A stretch of 37,324 nucleotides of DNA from JBAPUB01 sp049282455. Lineage in GTDB: Bacteria; Actinomycetota; Actinomycetes; JAHEKZ01. The stretch lies in the NCBI GenBank assembly GCA_049282455.1, contig JBAPUB010000191.1, positions 1 to 37,324 of the forward strand, read 5' to 3'. Below, one piece after another: positions 15,239-23,680 of this stretch (the stretch's first letter is position 1; each line of letters begins with the position of its first letter). A model generated the notes under the pieces. It had not been told where the DNA came from. It did not search any database and saw only the letters and a list, made by a program, of their open reading frames with translations. The translations under genes and the position numbers were made by a program.

Positions 15239-16615
15239 ATGAGGCCAGGCATGCTCACCGTGGACGAGCTGCGTGCGCGGATCGAGATCGGCCAGGTCGA
15301 CACGGTCGTGGTGGCGATCCCCGACATGCAGGGCCGACTCCAGGGGAAGCGCCTGTCGGCACGGTTCTTCCTCGACGAGGTCCAGCACCACGGCACCGAG
15401 GGCTGCAACTACCTGATGGCCGTCGACATCGACATGAACACCGTCGACGGGTATGCCATCTCGTCCTGGGAGCGGGGCTACGGCGACTTCGTGATGGCTC
15501 CGGACTACTCGACGCTGCGCGAGATCCCCTGGCACGAAGGCACGGTGATGGTCCTCGCAGACGTCCAGTGGGAGGACGGAACACCCGTCGCTCCATCGCC
15601 TCGGCAGGTCCTTCGGCGTCAGCTCGACCGGCTTTCTGCCATGGGACTGAAAGCCTTGGTCGGTACCGAGCTGGAGTTCATCGTCTTCCGCGACACCTAT
15701 GAGGAGGCGTGGGACAAGAGCTACCGGGGCCTCGAGCCCGTCAACCAGTACAACGTCGACTACTCGATCGTCGGCACATCGCGTATCGAGCCGCTCCTGC
15801 GCCGGATCCGCCTGGGGATGGAAGGCGCTGGGCTGTACGCCGAGTCGGTGAAGGGTGAGTGCAACCTCGGTCAGCACGAGATCGCCTTCCGTTACGCCGA
15901 GGCTCTCGAGACTTGTGACAACCACTCGATCTACAAGACAGGTGCCAAGGAGATCGCAGCGCAGGACGGCATGGCGCTAACCTTCATGGCCAAGTACAAC
16001 GAGCGCGAGGGCAACTCCTGTCACATCCACATCTCGGTCCGTGGAAACGGAGAAGGGGTTGCCGATGACGCCATCGTGATGGCCGACGACAGCGACCCGA
16101 TGGGCATGTCTGCGCTAGGCAAGAGCTTCATCGCCGGGCAGGTCGCCCACATGCCCGAGCTCACCTTGATGCTGGCCCCCAACGTGAACTCCTACAAGAG
16201 ATTCGTGCCGGGCTCGTTCGCTCCGACGACGGTGGCCTGGGGACGGGACAACCGAACGTGCGCCCTCCGGTTGGTAGGCCACGGCCCCTCGTTGCGGATC
16301 GAGAACCGGGTTCCGGGCGGCGACATCAACCCGTACCTGTCCGTGGCCGCTCTCGTCGCCGCTGGGATCGACGGCATCGAGCAGGGGTTGACGCTGGAAG
16401 AGCCGCTGAGCGGCAACGCGTACGTGTCCGACGCGCCTCAGGTGCCGCACACGATGCATGATGCGCGAAGGCTTTGGATGGAGTCTTCGTTCAACCGGTC
16501 AGCATTCGGAGACGACGTGGTGGACCACTACGCGAACATGGCCCGTGTCGAGCTCGACGACTACAACCGGACGATCACCGACTGGGAGCTGCGGCGCAAC
16601 TTCGAGCGTTCATGA
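15239..16615 (+). CDS. gamma-glutamyl-amine ligase (GlnA4-like, glutamine synthetase family)
   Basis: This 458-aa enzyme of the glutamine synthetase fold has the catalytic motifs GTELEFIVF, GECNLGQHE, NSCHIHISV, NSYKRFVPGSFAPT and RIENRVPGGD. The N-terminal region reads AVDIDMNTVDGYAIS where ammonium-using glutamine synthetases have the DGSSI-type latch. That change is typical of gamma-glutamyl-amine ligases. By recollection the sequence closely resembles Streptomyces GlnA4, reported to make gamma-glutamylethanolamide, rather than GlnA1 or polyamine-type GlnA3. The predicted reaction is L-glutamate plus amine plus ATP. ATG 15239 has AAGGAGG 4 nt upstream, much stronger than most sites here. 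It is followed by ALDH after 55 bp. Confidence 0.88.
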   Translation: MRPGMLTVDELRARIEIGQVDTVVVAIPDMQGRLQGKRLSARFFLDEVQHHGTEGCNYLMAVDIDMNTVDGYAISSWERGYGDFVMAPDYSTLREIPWHEGTVMVLADVQWEDGTPVAPSPRQVLRRQLDRLSAMGLKALVGTELEFIVFRDTYEEAWDKSYRGLEPVNQYNVDYSIVGTSRIEPLLRRIRLGMEGAGLYAESVKGECNLGQHEIAFRYAEALETCDNHSIYKTGAKEIAAQDGMALTFMAKYNEREGNSCHIHISVRGNGEGVADDAIVMADDSDPMGMSALGKSFIAGQVAHMPELTLMLAPNVNSYKRFVPGSFAPTTVAWGRDNRTCALRLVGHGPSLRIENRVPGGDINPYLSVAALVAAGIDGIEQGLTLEEPLSGNAYVSDAPQVPHTMHDARRLWMESSFNRSAFGDDVVDHYANMARVELDDYNRTITDWELRRNFERS

Positions 16616-16670
16616 GGTTGTCGCGAAACCGACCGATACCCCGACGCACGTCAACATGGAAGGGACGCCG

Positions 16671-18038
16671 ATGACGGCCGTGCACGAGGTGATCAACCCT
16701 GCGAACGAGCAGGTCGTCACCACTGTCGAGCTGGCCGACCTCGCGGCCACCGACGCGGCCATCGACCGTGCGGCACGCGCGTTCGAGTCGTGGCGAGCCG
16801 TCGCCCCCGGTGACCGAGCTCGCCTCCTGCGGTCGTTCGCCGACGTCGTCGATGCGCACCGCGAAGAGCTCGCCAAGCTCGAGGTGGCCAACGCCGGGCA
16901 CACCATCTCCAACGCCCGGTGGGAAGCCGGCAACGTGCGCGACGTGCTCGCGTACTACTCGGCTGCGCCCGAACGGCTGTTCGGACGCCAGATTCCCGTG
17001 GCGGGTGGCGTCGACATCACCTTCCGTGAGCCGATGGGTGTGGTCGGGGTCATCGTCCCCTGGAACTTCCCGATGCCTATCGCCGGCTGGGGCTTCGCTC
17101 CCGCGCTGGCCGCAGGCAACACGGTCGTACTCAAGCCTGCCGAGCTGACCCCACTGACCGCGATGCGGCTGGGCGAGCTGGCGCTCGAGGCCGGGCTTCC
17201 ACCCGACGTCTTCGTCGTCGTCCCCGGCAAAGGGTCCGTCGTGGGAGAGCGCTTCGTCACCCATCCCGCCGTCCGCAAGGTCGTCTTCACCGGGTCGACC
17301 CAGGTGGGCAAGCGCGTCATGGCGGGGGCCGCGGACCAGGTCAAGCGGGTCACCCTCGAGCTGGGCGGCAAGAGCCCCAACATCGTCTTCGACGACTGCG
17401 ACCTCGAACGCGCTGCCGCGACGGCGCCTTACGGTGCCTTCGACAACGCGGGCCAGGACTGCTGCTCGCGGTCGCGGATCCTGGTGCAGCGCAGCGTGTT
17501 CGACCGGTTCATGGAGCTCCTCGAGCCCGCCGTCCAGGGCGTGCAGGTTGGGGATCCGACCAGCGAGCGCAGCGAGATGGGCCCGCTGATCTCGCGGGGG
17601 CAGTGGGAGACCGTCAGCAGCTATGTACCCGACGACACACGGGTCGCGTTTCGTGGTTCGTGCCCGAGCGGTCCGGGATTCTGGTTCCCTCCGACGGTGC
17701 TCACGCCAGCGGACACTGACGACCGTGCATTCCGCGAGGAGATCTTCGGGCCCGTCGTCTCGGTGGTGGCCTTCGACGACGAGGACCAGGCCATCCGGAT
17801 CGCCAACGACAGCCCGTACGGACTGTCCGGCTCCATCTGGACCTCCGACGTCGGGCGCGCGCTCCGCGTGTCGCGGGCGGTCGAGACGGGAGCAGTCTCG
17901 GTGAACTCACACTCTTCGGTGCGCTACTGGACGCCCTTTGGCGGCTACAAGCAGTCGGGACTCGGGCGCGAGCTCGGACCTGATGCCCTCGAGGCCTTCA
18001 CCGAGGTCAAGAACGTCTTCATAGCGACGGAGGACTGA
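16671..18038 (+). CDS. NAD(P)-dependent aldehyde dehydrogenase
   Basis: This 455-aa ALDH-superfamily enzyme has the cofactor loop FTGSTQVG (206-213), the general base Glu230 in TLELGGKSP and the nucleophile Cys264 in GQDCCSR. It is somewhat shorter than the usual 480-490 residues, but all motifs are present. ATG 16671 follows GAAGGG at 6 nt; an in-frame ATG six codons earlier is possible. Between GlnA4-like and SDR genes it would oxidise a gamma-glutamyl-aminoaldehyde to the acid, comparable to PuuC in the Puu pathway. The specific aldehyde is inferred. Confidence 0.92.
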   Translation: MTAVHEVINPANEQVVTTVELADLAATDAAIDRAARAFESWRAVAPGDRARLLRSFADVVDAHREELAKLEVANAGHTISNARWEAGNVRDVLAYYSAAPERLFGRQIPVAGGVDITFREPMGVVGVIVPWNFPMPIAGWGFAPALAAGNTVVLKPAELTPLTAMRLGELALEAGLPPDVFVVVPGKGSVVGERFVTHPAVRKVVFTGSTQVGKRVMAGAADQVKRVTLELGGKSPNIVFDDCDLERAAATAPYGAFDNAGQDCCSRSRILVQRSVFDRFMELLEPAVQGVQVGDPTSERSEMGPLISRGQWETVSSYVPDDTRVAFRGSCPSGPGFWFPPTVLTPADTDDRAFREEIFGPVVSVVAFDDEDQAIRIANDSPYGLSGSIWTSDVGRALRVSRAVETGAVSVNSHSSVRYWTPFGGYKQSGLGRELGPDALEAFTEVKNVFIATED

Positions 18039-18041
18039 TCG

Positions 18042-18806
18042 GTGGAACGGTTGCAGGGACGCGTAGCAGTGATCACCGGTGCTGCCAGCGGGATCGGTCT
18101 GGCCTCGGCCCGCAGGCTTGCTGCTGAAGGTGCCCGCGTCGTCGTCGTCGACATGAACGACGAGGCGGGTGCTGCGGTCGCTGACGAGCTCGACGGTCAC
18201 TACGTCAGGGCCGACGTCACCAGCCCCGAGGACAACGAGCGGATGTACGCCGACGCGTTCGAAACCTTCGGTCGGGTGGATGTGGCCTTCCACAACGCGG
18301 GCATCTCCCCGCCCGACGACGACTCCATCCTCACGACGGGGCTCGACGCCTGGCGCCGTGTCCAGGAGGTCAACCTGACGTCGGTGTTCCTCGGCTGCAA
18401 GGCCGTCATCCCCTACATGCAGCGCGCGGGCAAGGGGTCGATCATCAACACGGCCTCGTTCGTGGCCACCCTGGGTGCGGCGACGTCGCAGATCTCCTAC
18501 ACGGCGAGCAAAGGGGGTGTCCTGGCCATGTCCCGCGAGCTCGGTGTCCAGTTCGCCCGCGACGGCATCAGGGTCAACGCCCTGTCTCCGGGGCCGGTTG
18601 CGACCCCGCTGCTGAATGAGCTGTTCGCCAAGGACCCGGAACGTGCCCAGCGGCGCCTGGTGCACGTGCCGATGGGTCGGTTCGGCGAACCTGACGAGCT
18701 GGCCGCAGCAGTGGCATTCTTGGCCAGCGACGACTCGTCGTTCATCACGGCGGCGAACTTCCTGGTCGACGGTGGCATCTCGGGGGCGTACGTCACCCCG
18801 TTGTAG
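18042..18806 (+). CDS. short-chain dehydrogenase/reductase
   Basis: This 254-aa classical SDR has the cofactor loop TGAASGIG (residues 13-20), an Asp after the second strand (VVVVDMND) favouring NAD, the NAG motif (HNAGIS), and the catalytic Ser and Y-x-x-x-K (SYTASKGG). GTG 18042 starts 3 bp after the ALDH stop; the GGAGG at 18029-18033 lies within the ALDH 3' end. In the proposed route it would oxidise the hydroxyl of a gamma-glutamyl amino alcohol to the aldehyde, feeding the ALDH. That role is inferred from context, since SDR substrates cannot be read from sequence. It is the last gene of the plus-strand operon. Confidence 0.92.
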   Translation: MERLQGRVAVITGAASGIGLASARRLAAEGARVVVVDMNDEAGAAVADELDGHYVRADVTSPEDNERMYADAFETFGRVDVAFHNAGISPPDDDSILTTGLDAWRRVQEVNLTSVFLGCKAVIPYMQRAGKGSIINTASFVATLGAATSQISYTASKGGVLAMSRELGVQFARDGIRVNALSPGPVATPLLNELFAKDPERAQRRLVHVPMGRFGEPDELAAAVAFLASDDSSFITAANFLVDGGISGAYVTPL

Positions 18807-18813
18807 CCACCCC

Positions 18814-18867
18814 ACGAGACGGCCCTCCCTGCTTCGCATCCCCCCTCGAGGCAGGGAGGGTCCTCGT
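18814..18867. terminator. bidirectional terminator hairpin
   Basis: CCCTCCCTGC (18823-18832) pairs perfectly with GCAGGGAGGG (18851-18860) around an 18-nt loop. An outer ACGAG (18814-18818) pairs with CTCGT (18863-18867) across a small internal loop. It sits between the convergent SDR and MFS genes. There is only a weak T-rich tail on the plus strand, but the stem is the strongest in the window. Confidence 0.75.
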
Positions 18868-18887
18868 TGTCCGGGGGTGTCCTGCGT

Positions 18888-20498
18888 TCAGGTGGCCGCG
18901 ACGGCGTCTGTGTCCTTGGCGGCCGACGTGAGAGAGCCGTGCGGCAGCTCCCGCGACGTGGACAACGAGAGCAGGGCGATGACGGCTGCGGCGAGCAGCC
19001 CGGCCTTCAGCGACCCGAGCTGGGCCTGCTCGTAGTCGTCGACCAGTGCTGCTGTGGTGGCGTCGTCCAGCCCGGCGTCCTGGGCGGCAGTCTGGATCTG
19101 GTCGCTGGAGACGAAGTCCAGGCCGGGCTCGACAGCAATGCTCACCTGCGTGGAGATCTCGGCGCTGACCCGGGGGTCGGACTCGACCTTGGCCACGAAG
19201 ACCCCGGTGAGTCCGGCCAGGACGATGGCCCCGATCAGGGCGACGCCGAGAGAGGATCCCAGCTGCTGCCCGGTGTACTGCAGCCCACCGGCCTCACCCC
19301 GGCCGGAGGCGTCGACCGAGGACTGCACCACGTTGCCCAGCTGCGACGCGAGCAGGCCCATCCCCACGCCGAGCAGGGCCATCGCGACCGCGAAGCTGGA
19401 CTCGCCGAGGTCAGGCTGGATCGTGGCCATCAGCAGGACGGTCGCGACCACCGTTGTCACCAGTCCCGCACGGACGATCGTCCGAACGGTGTACCTCGTC
19501 GAGAGCCGGGAGCCGACCGCGGAGGCGAGGAACATCGCGACCGAGACCGGCAGCATCTTGACCCCGGTCTGCAGCGCGTCGAGCCCGAGGACCAGCTGCA
19601 GGTACAACGGAACCACGAAGAAGACACCCATCAGGATCAGGTTCTGGGAGAACAGGCCCATGAGCCCGGCCCGCAGCGGCGGCACCCTCACCAGGTCCAG
19701 GTGCACCAGCGGGTCGGCCCCCGACTCCTCGCGGTGGCGCTGCCAGCCCACGAACCCCCAAAGCAACGCCCCGCCGAGCATGATCACGAAGAGGGTCAGG
19801 GAGAAGCCGAGCGGCTCCACGGGGGAGTCCTTGGGCCGTACCCATCCCCAGGTCGACGACTGCAGCACCCCGAGGACCACCAGACCCAGACCGGACGCCG
19901 ACAAGAACGTGCCCACGCCGTCCAACCGCGGCGCCGGTCCGGACCGCACGGCGTCGACGATCAGCCGGCTCATCCCCAGGATGAACAGGACGAGGACGAC
20001 CTCGCCGAGGAAGACAACGCGCCAGGACAGCTCGGTGGTCGCCCAGCCGCCCAGAATCGGGCCGATGGCGATACCGGCCCCCGCGACGCCTCCGATCACC
20101 GCGTAGGCCACCTTGCGCTCGCGTCCCTCGTAGTTTCCGGCAATCAGGGCGGCGAGTGCGGGCAGAACCAGTGCCGCGCCGAGCCCCTCGAGGACCGACC
20201 AGCCGAGGGTCAAGACGGGGACCGTGGGCGCCAGGGCGGTCATCAACGAACCGCACCCGTAGATGACCAGGCCGACGACGAAGGCCTTGCGACGTCCGAT
20301 GATGTCGCCGATCTTGGCGCCGGTCATCATGAACATGGCCATGACCAGGCAGTACAGGGTGATCACGCCCTGGATCGTGGTGACGGTCGTGTTGAAGTCG
20401 ACGACCAGGGTGCTGATGGAGACGTTCATGACCGACTGGTCGAGGACCATCACGAACTGGGCGGTCGCCAACGCGACCAGCGGCCACCAGCGCTTCAT
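18888..20498 (-). CDS. MFS drug/metabolite:proton antiporter, 14-helix (DHA2) type
   Basis: This 536-aa membrane transporter has antiporter motif C-like and DHA2 features: MVLDQSVMNVSISTLVVDF in helix 1, GAKIGDIIGRRK as the motif A loop, and GGVAGAGIAIGPILGGW as motif C. About 14 hydrophobic segments are visible, the last following a long polar loop near residues 450-495. ATG 20498 has GGGAGG upstream. It could export a toxic compound or move the substrate of the adjoining amine pathway. It lies across a terminator from that operon, so co-function is only suggested by proximity. Confidence 0.9.
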   Translation of the reverse strand: MKRWWPLVALATAQFVMVLDQSVMNVSISTLVVDFNTTVTTIQGVITLYCLVMAMFMMTGAKIGDIIGRRKAFVVGLVIYGCGSLMTALAPTVPVLTLGWSVLEGLGAALVLPALAALIAGNYEGRERKVAYAVIGGVAGAGIAIGPILGGWATTELSWRVVFLGEVVLVLFILGMSRLIVDAVRSGPAPRLDGVGTFLSASGLGLVVLGVLQSSTWGWVRPKDSPVEPLGFSLTLFVIMLGGALLWGFVGWQRHREESGADPLVHLDLVRVPPLRAGLMGLFSQNLILMGVFFVVPLYLQLVLGLDALQTGVKMLPVSVAMFLASAVGSRLSTRYTVRTIVRAGLVTTVVATVLLMATIQPDLGESSFAVAMALLGVGMGLLASQLGNVVQSSVDASGRGEAGGLQYTGQQLGSSLGVALIGAIVLAGLTGVFVAKVESDPRVSAEISTQVSIAVEPGLDFVSSDQIQTAAQDAGLDDATTAALVDDYEQAQLGSLKAGLLAAAVIALLSLSTSRELPHGSLTSAAKDTDAVAAT

Positions 20499-20823
20499 CG
20501 ACGCCTCCCGTGCTGTCGTCGTCCGGACCGATTCCCCTGCCGTCCGCGGCGCTGGGTGACTGAAGTATGGACCAGCCGACCAGTCGCGACTGGGAGGGTT
20601 CGCCCGAGGATCGTCCCGCGGGCTCCGGCCTGAGGGCCAGGGCAACCCTGCTGCGGCCAGGCTGGCTGAGCTGTCCGGTGAGGTGCGAAGCCTCACCGCC
20701 AGCGGGGGCGTCACCGGCGCCGCCGTCGCGTCGGTGGACCGGGCCCTCACCCAGCTCTCGACGCTTGTCGCTGCACCCTCGTAGCCGGACATCCGTCGGG
20801 CGGGCTACGGCTTGGGTCGCCCG
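20499..20823. other. 325-bp region with no intact gene; possible coding relic
   Basis: This lies between the MFS start and the methyltransferase stop. The plus-strand frame 20560-20784 stays open for 74 codons and its last ~40 codons have gene-like, very high third-position G+C (ends ALTQLSTLVAAPS). It has no usable start codon before an internal GTG and no recognisable family, so it may be a relic. Otherwise only the MFS leader and promoter are expected here. No clear -10 was found. Confidence 0.4.
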
Positions 20824-21624
20824 TCATTTCGTCTTGCGCGCGACGAACACCAGGTACTCGCTGTCCGGTGATGCGGGCGCATCGGTGTAGTCGCCGCGAA
20901 CGTCGACGTCCGCGAAGCCCGCATCGGCGAGGAGCCCAAGAAGCTCGTTGCGGAAGTACATGCGGATCGAGATTGTGCGGTCCTCGGTTGCCGTCACCTG
21001 GCCGCCGACTCTCCTGTCGACGTGGATCTCGAGTGTGAGCAACTGGTCCAGAGGGTCGAACGCCACAGCCCGCGTACGAAGCTCGTACTCCGACCCATCG
21101 TCGGAAGCGCGCCGGGCGCCTTCCCGCGGCCACGGCTCGGGCAGCCGGGCACGTCCGTCTTCGGTCCAGATCTCCCAACGCTGACCGGGGCCGTACGGCA
21201 CCTCCTGGTCGAGCAGGAGCACACCACCGGGTTCGAGGGCGTCGTGCAGGCGCGCCAGGGCCTTCACATCGTGTGCGCGGGTGCTGCCGAGTCCGAAGAC
21301 ACCGCAGGCGACGATCGTCCGGTACCGCCGGGGCGGTGCGAGATCGTGCAGCGCCTGCTCGAACAGCGTCGTGCGCAGTCCTTCGCGTTCTGCCTGTTCC
21401 CTGCACCGCTCCAGCATGTCCGCGGAAACGTCGCAGCCGTCGACGTCGTAGCCAGCCCGCAGCCAGGGGATCAGCAGACGACCCGTCCCACAGCCGGCAT
21501 CGAGCGCCGGTTGCCCGACCCGAACGAAACGGCCGAAGTAGTCGATCTCGGGCCCGCTGGTGTTGAACTGCGCCCACCAGTCGGCCACGAGCCCGTAGTG
21601 CCACGTGCCCGGTGCGTGAGTCAC
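20824..21624 (-). CDS. class I SAM-dependent methyltransferase
   Basis: This 266-aa Rossmann-fold methyltransferase has motif I LDAGCGTGRLLIP near residue 45, an acidic end of strand 2 (VDGCDVSADML), and a later VVACGVFG/LEPGGVLLLD core. The target is unknown. GTG 21624 shares GTGA with the stop of the upstream glutamyl-hydrolase-like gene, so the pair is translationally coupled. The C-terminal ~110 residues are beta-rich and could bind the substrate. It could act on the amine handled by neighbouring genes, but nothing in the sequence shows that. Confidence 0.88.
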   Translation of the reverse strand: MTHAPGTWHYGLVADWWAQFNTSGPEIDYFGRFVRVGQPALDAGCGTGRLLIPWLRAGYDVDGCDVSADMLERCREQAEREGLRTTLFEQALHDLAPPRRYRTIVACGVFGLGSTRAHDVKALARLHDALEPGGVLLLDQEVPYGPGQRWEIWTEDGRARLPEPWPREGARRASDDGSEYELRTRAVAFDPLDQLLTLEIHVDRRVGGQVTATEDRTISIRMYFRNELLGLLADAGFADVDVRGDYTDAPASPDSEYLVFVARKTK

Positions 21625-22322
21625 GTCTGAGTCGCAGCGACGACCAAAGCCTCGAACAGGCGCAGGTCTTCCATCGCCTCGGGGTGCCACTGCACGCCGA
21701 GCGCGAAGCGCTTCGTCGGCAGCTCGACGACCTCGATGGTTCCGTCGTCGGCGCGGCCGGTCACGGCCAGCCGACCAGGGTCGTCGACGGCCTGGTGGTG
21801 GTAGCTGTTCACGGTGAGCTCGTGACCGAGCAGCGAGGCGGCCAACGAGCCGGCCTGTACGTGCACGGGGTGCTCGCTGAACACGCCGGATCCGCCACGG
21901 TGTCGGTCCTCGCCGTGGAGGTCGGGCAGATGCTGGACGAGCGTTCCGCCCGCCTGGACCGCCATCACCTGCATCCCCCGACAGACGCCGAGCACCGGCA
22001 CGTCGCGGCGCAGCGCCTCGTCGAGCAGGGCGAACTCTGCCTCGTCGCGGTCACGTCGCACGACCACCTCCGGATGTGGGTCCGCGCCGAAGCGGACCGG
22101 GTCCACGTCCGGGCCGCCGGCCAGGAGGAGTCCGTCCAGGACGTCCAACAGCTGCGGGTCCATGGCGGACGCGTGCGGGACGACAACGGCGAGGCCGCCG
22201 GCTGCCTCGACCTGGGTGGCGTAGCGCTCGGGGACCAGCACGGCGCGCATGTCCCAGACACCCCATCGGGCCTGGTCTGCGTAGCCGGAGATCCCGATCA
22301 CCGGGCGACGAGGCGAGGTCAC
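21621..22322 (-). CDS. class I glutamine amidotransferase, PuuD-like gamma-glutamyl hydrolase
   Basis: This 233-aa peptidase C26-type protein has nucleophile Cys114 in GVCRGMQ, a substrate segment VNSYHHQAVD, and the catalytic pair His213/Glu215 in GVQWHPE. The early PVIGISGY matches PuuD-type gamma-glutamyl-GABA hydrolases, which cut a gamma-glutamyl amide to release glutamate. I prefer GTG 22322, which begins near the conserved PVIG strand and has CACGCT 6 nt upstream; GTG 22340 is possible. It is the natural last step for the GlnA4/SDR/ALDH route 3 kb away. The linkage is inferred. Confidence 0.88.
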   Translation of the reverse strand: MTSPRRPVIGISGYADQARWGVWDMRAVLVPERYATQVEAAGGLAVVVPHASAMDPQLLDVLDGLLLAGGPDVDPVRFGADPHPEVVVRRDRDEAEFALLDEALRRDVPVLGVCRGMQVMAVQAGGTLVQHLPDLHGEDRHRGGSGVFSEHPVHVQAGSLAASLLGHELTVNSYHHQAVDDPGRLAVTGRADDGTIEVVELPTKRFALGVQWHPEAMEDLRLFEALVVAATQT

Positions 22323-22432
22323 GACACCAGCGTGGCACACCTGCTGTCCAGCATGCGGACCTGTCCGGGTGGAATGTCGAGACGTCGGGCACAGTTGTCG
22401 CAGGGAGCCCGTCGATCAACCCTGGAGAGCCA

Positions 22433-23644
22433 GTGTCTGCCGCACCCGCCACCAACGCCCTTCCGCCCCTCGTCGACCCGGACGTCGACCTGTCGGTGCA
22501 GGAGGTGATGCGCTACAGCCGTCACATCATCATCCCCGAGATCGCCATGGCGGGGCAGAAGCGGCTCAAGAACGCCCGCGTGCTCGCCATCGGCGCCGGC
22601 GGTCTGGGCTCACCCGTGCTGGTCTACCTGGCTGCCGCCGGCGTGGGCACCATCGGCATCGCTGAGTTCGACGTCGTCGACGAGTCCAACCTCCAGCGCC
22701 AGATCATCCATGGGCAAAGCGACGTCGGGCGCTCGAAGGCCGAGTCGGCGCGCGACTCGATCAAGGAGATCAACCCCTACATCGACGTCGTCCTCCATGA
22801 GCAGCGACTCGACTCGACCAACGTCATGGAGATCTTCGCGCAGTACGACCTCATCGTCGACGGCACCGACAACTTCGCGACCCGCTACCTCGTCAACGAC
22901 GCCGCCGTCCTGCTGGGAAAGCCCTACGTATGGGGCTCGATCTTCCGATTCGACGGGCAGGTCAGCGTGTTCTGGGCTGACCACGGTCCCTGCTACCGCT
23001 GCCTGTACCCCGAGCCACCGCCCCCCGGCATGGTGCCCTCGTGCGCGGAGGGCGGTGTCCTCGGCGTGATGGCAGGAACGGTGGGGACCCTTCAGGCGAA
23101 CGAGGCCGTGAAGCTGATCACCGGAGTCGGGGAGCCGATGCTCGGGACGTTGATGGTCTACGACGCTCTGGAGAGCTCGTTCCGCAAGGTCCGGATCCGC
23201 AAGGACCCGGCGTGCGCGGTCTGCGGCGAGAACCCAACGGTCACCGAGCTCATCGACTACGAGGCGTTCTGCGGAACGATCTCAGCGGAGGCAGCCGAAG
23301 CGGCGAAGGACTCCACCATCTCGGTGGTCGAGCTCAAGCAGAAGCTCGACCGTCGTGACCGCGGCGAGGAGGACTTCGTCCTCATCGACGTCCGCGAGCC
23401 TGCCGAGTTCGAGATCGTCTCGATCCCGGGGGCTGTGCTCATCCCCAAGAACGAGTTCCTGATGGGCGATGCCCTCTCCGGGCTGCCGCAGGACAAGCCC
23501 ATCGTCTTGCACTGCAAGGTCGGGGGGCGGTCGGCTGAGGTGCTGGCGGTCGTCAAGAGCGCGGGGTTCAGCGACGCCGTGCACGTCGGCGGCGGCGTGG
23601 TGGCCTGGGTGAACCAGATCGAGCCGGACAAACCCAGCTACTGA
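22433..23644 (+). CDS. moeZ: MoeZ: adenylyltransferase-sulfurtransferase (E1-like plus rhodanese)
   Basis: This 403-aa protein has an N-terminal E1-like adenylation domain (ATP loop GAGGLGS, residues 54-60) and two zinc CxxC pairs (Cys187/Cys190 and Cys261/Cys264). A further cysteine is Cys204 in PSCAEGG, and the C-terminal rhodanese domain (about 295-403) has its persulfide Cys361 in LHCKVGGRS. It adenylates and thiocarboxylates small ubiquitin-like sulfur carriers such as MoaD and CysO for molybdopterin and cysteine synthesis. GTG 22433 follows GGAGAG. It is syntenic with Rv3206c by memory, and no sulfur-carrier gene is in the window. Confidence 0.95.
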   Translation: MSAAPATNALPPLVDPDVDLSVQEVMRYSRHIIIPEIAMAGQKRLKNARVLAIGAGGLGSPVLVYLAAAGVGTIGIAEFDVVDESNLQRQIIHGQSDVGRSKAESARDSIKEINPYIDVVLHEQRLDSTNVMEIFAQYDLIVDGTDNFATRYLVNDAAVLLGKPYVWGSIFRFDGQVSVFWADHGPCYRCLYPEPPPPGMVPSCAEGGVLGVMAGTVGTLQANEAVKLITGVGEPMLGTLMVYDALESSFRKVRIRKDPACAVCGENPTVTELIDYEAFCGTISAEAAEAAKDSTISVVELKQKLDRRDRGEEDFVLIDVREPAEFEIVSIPGAVLIPKNEFLMGDALSGLPQDKPIVLHCKVGGRSAEVLAVVKSAGFSDAVHVGGGVVAWVNQIEPDKPSY

Positions 23645-23680
23645 GCCCCGAGGCACGGTCGAATCTGCGACAGTCACTGG

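Noticed and set aside
16616..16630. GGTTGTCGCGAAACC as a second FadR-type operator before the ALDH gene
   Set aside because: The symmetry is imperfect in every register and it does not match the 15124-15136 dyad beyond a few bases.
18867..20633. 588-codon plus-strand frame
   Set aside because: It is antisense to the MFS transporter and rich in Gln, His, Asp and Arg, as expected from the complement of hydrophobic codons.
20499..20792. N-terminal extension of the MFS protein
   Set aside because: The added ~98 residues are unstructured and unrelated; ATG 20498 has a good ribosome-binding site and directly precedes helix 1.
22323..22432. Search for a regulator site between the glutamyl hydrolase and moeZ
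   Set aside because: No convincing inverted repeat or -10 for moeZ was found; the only candidate is the weak CACGCT before the hydrolase.
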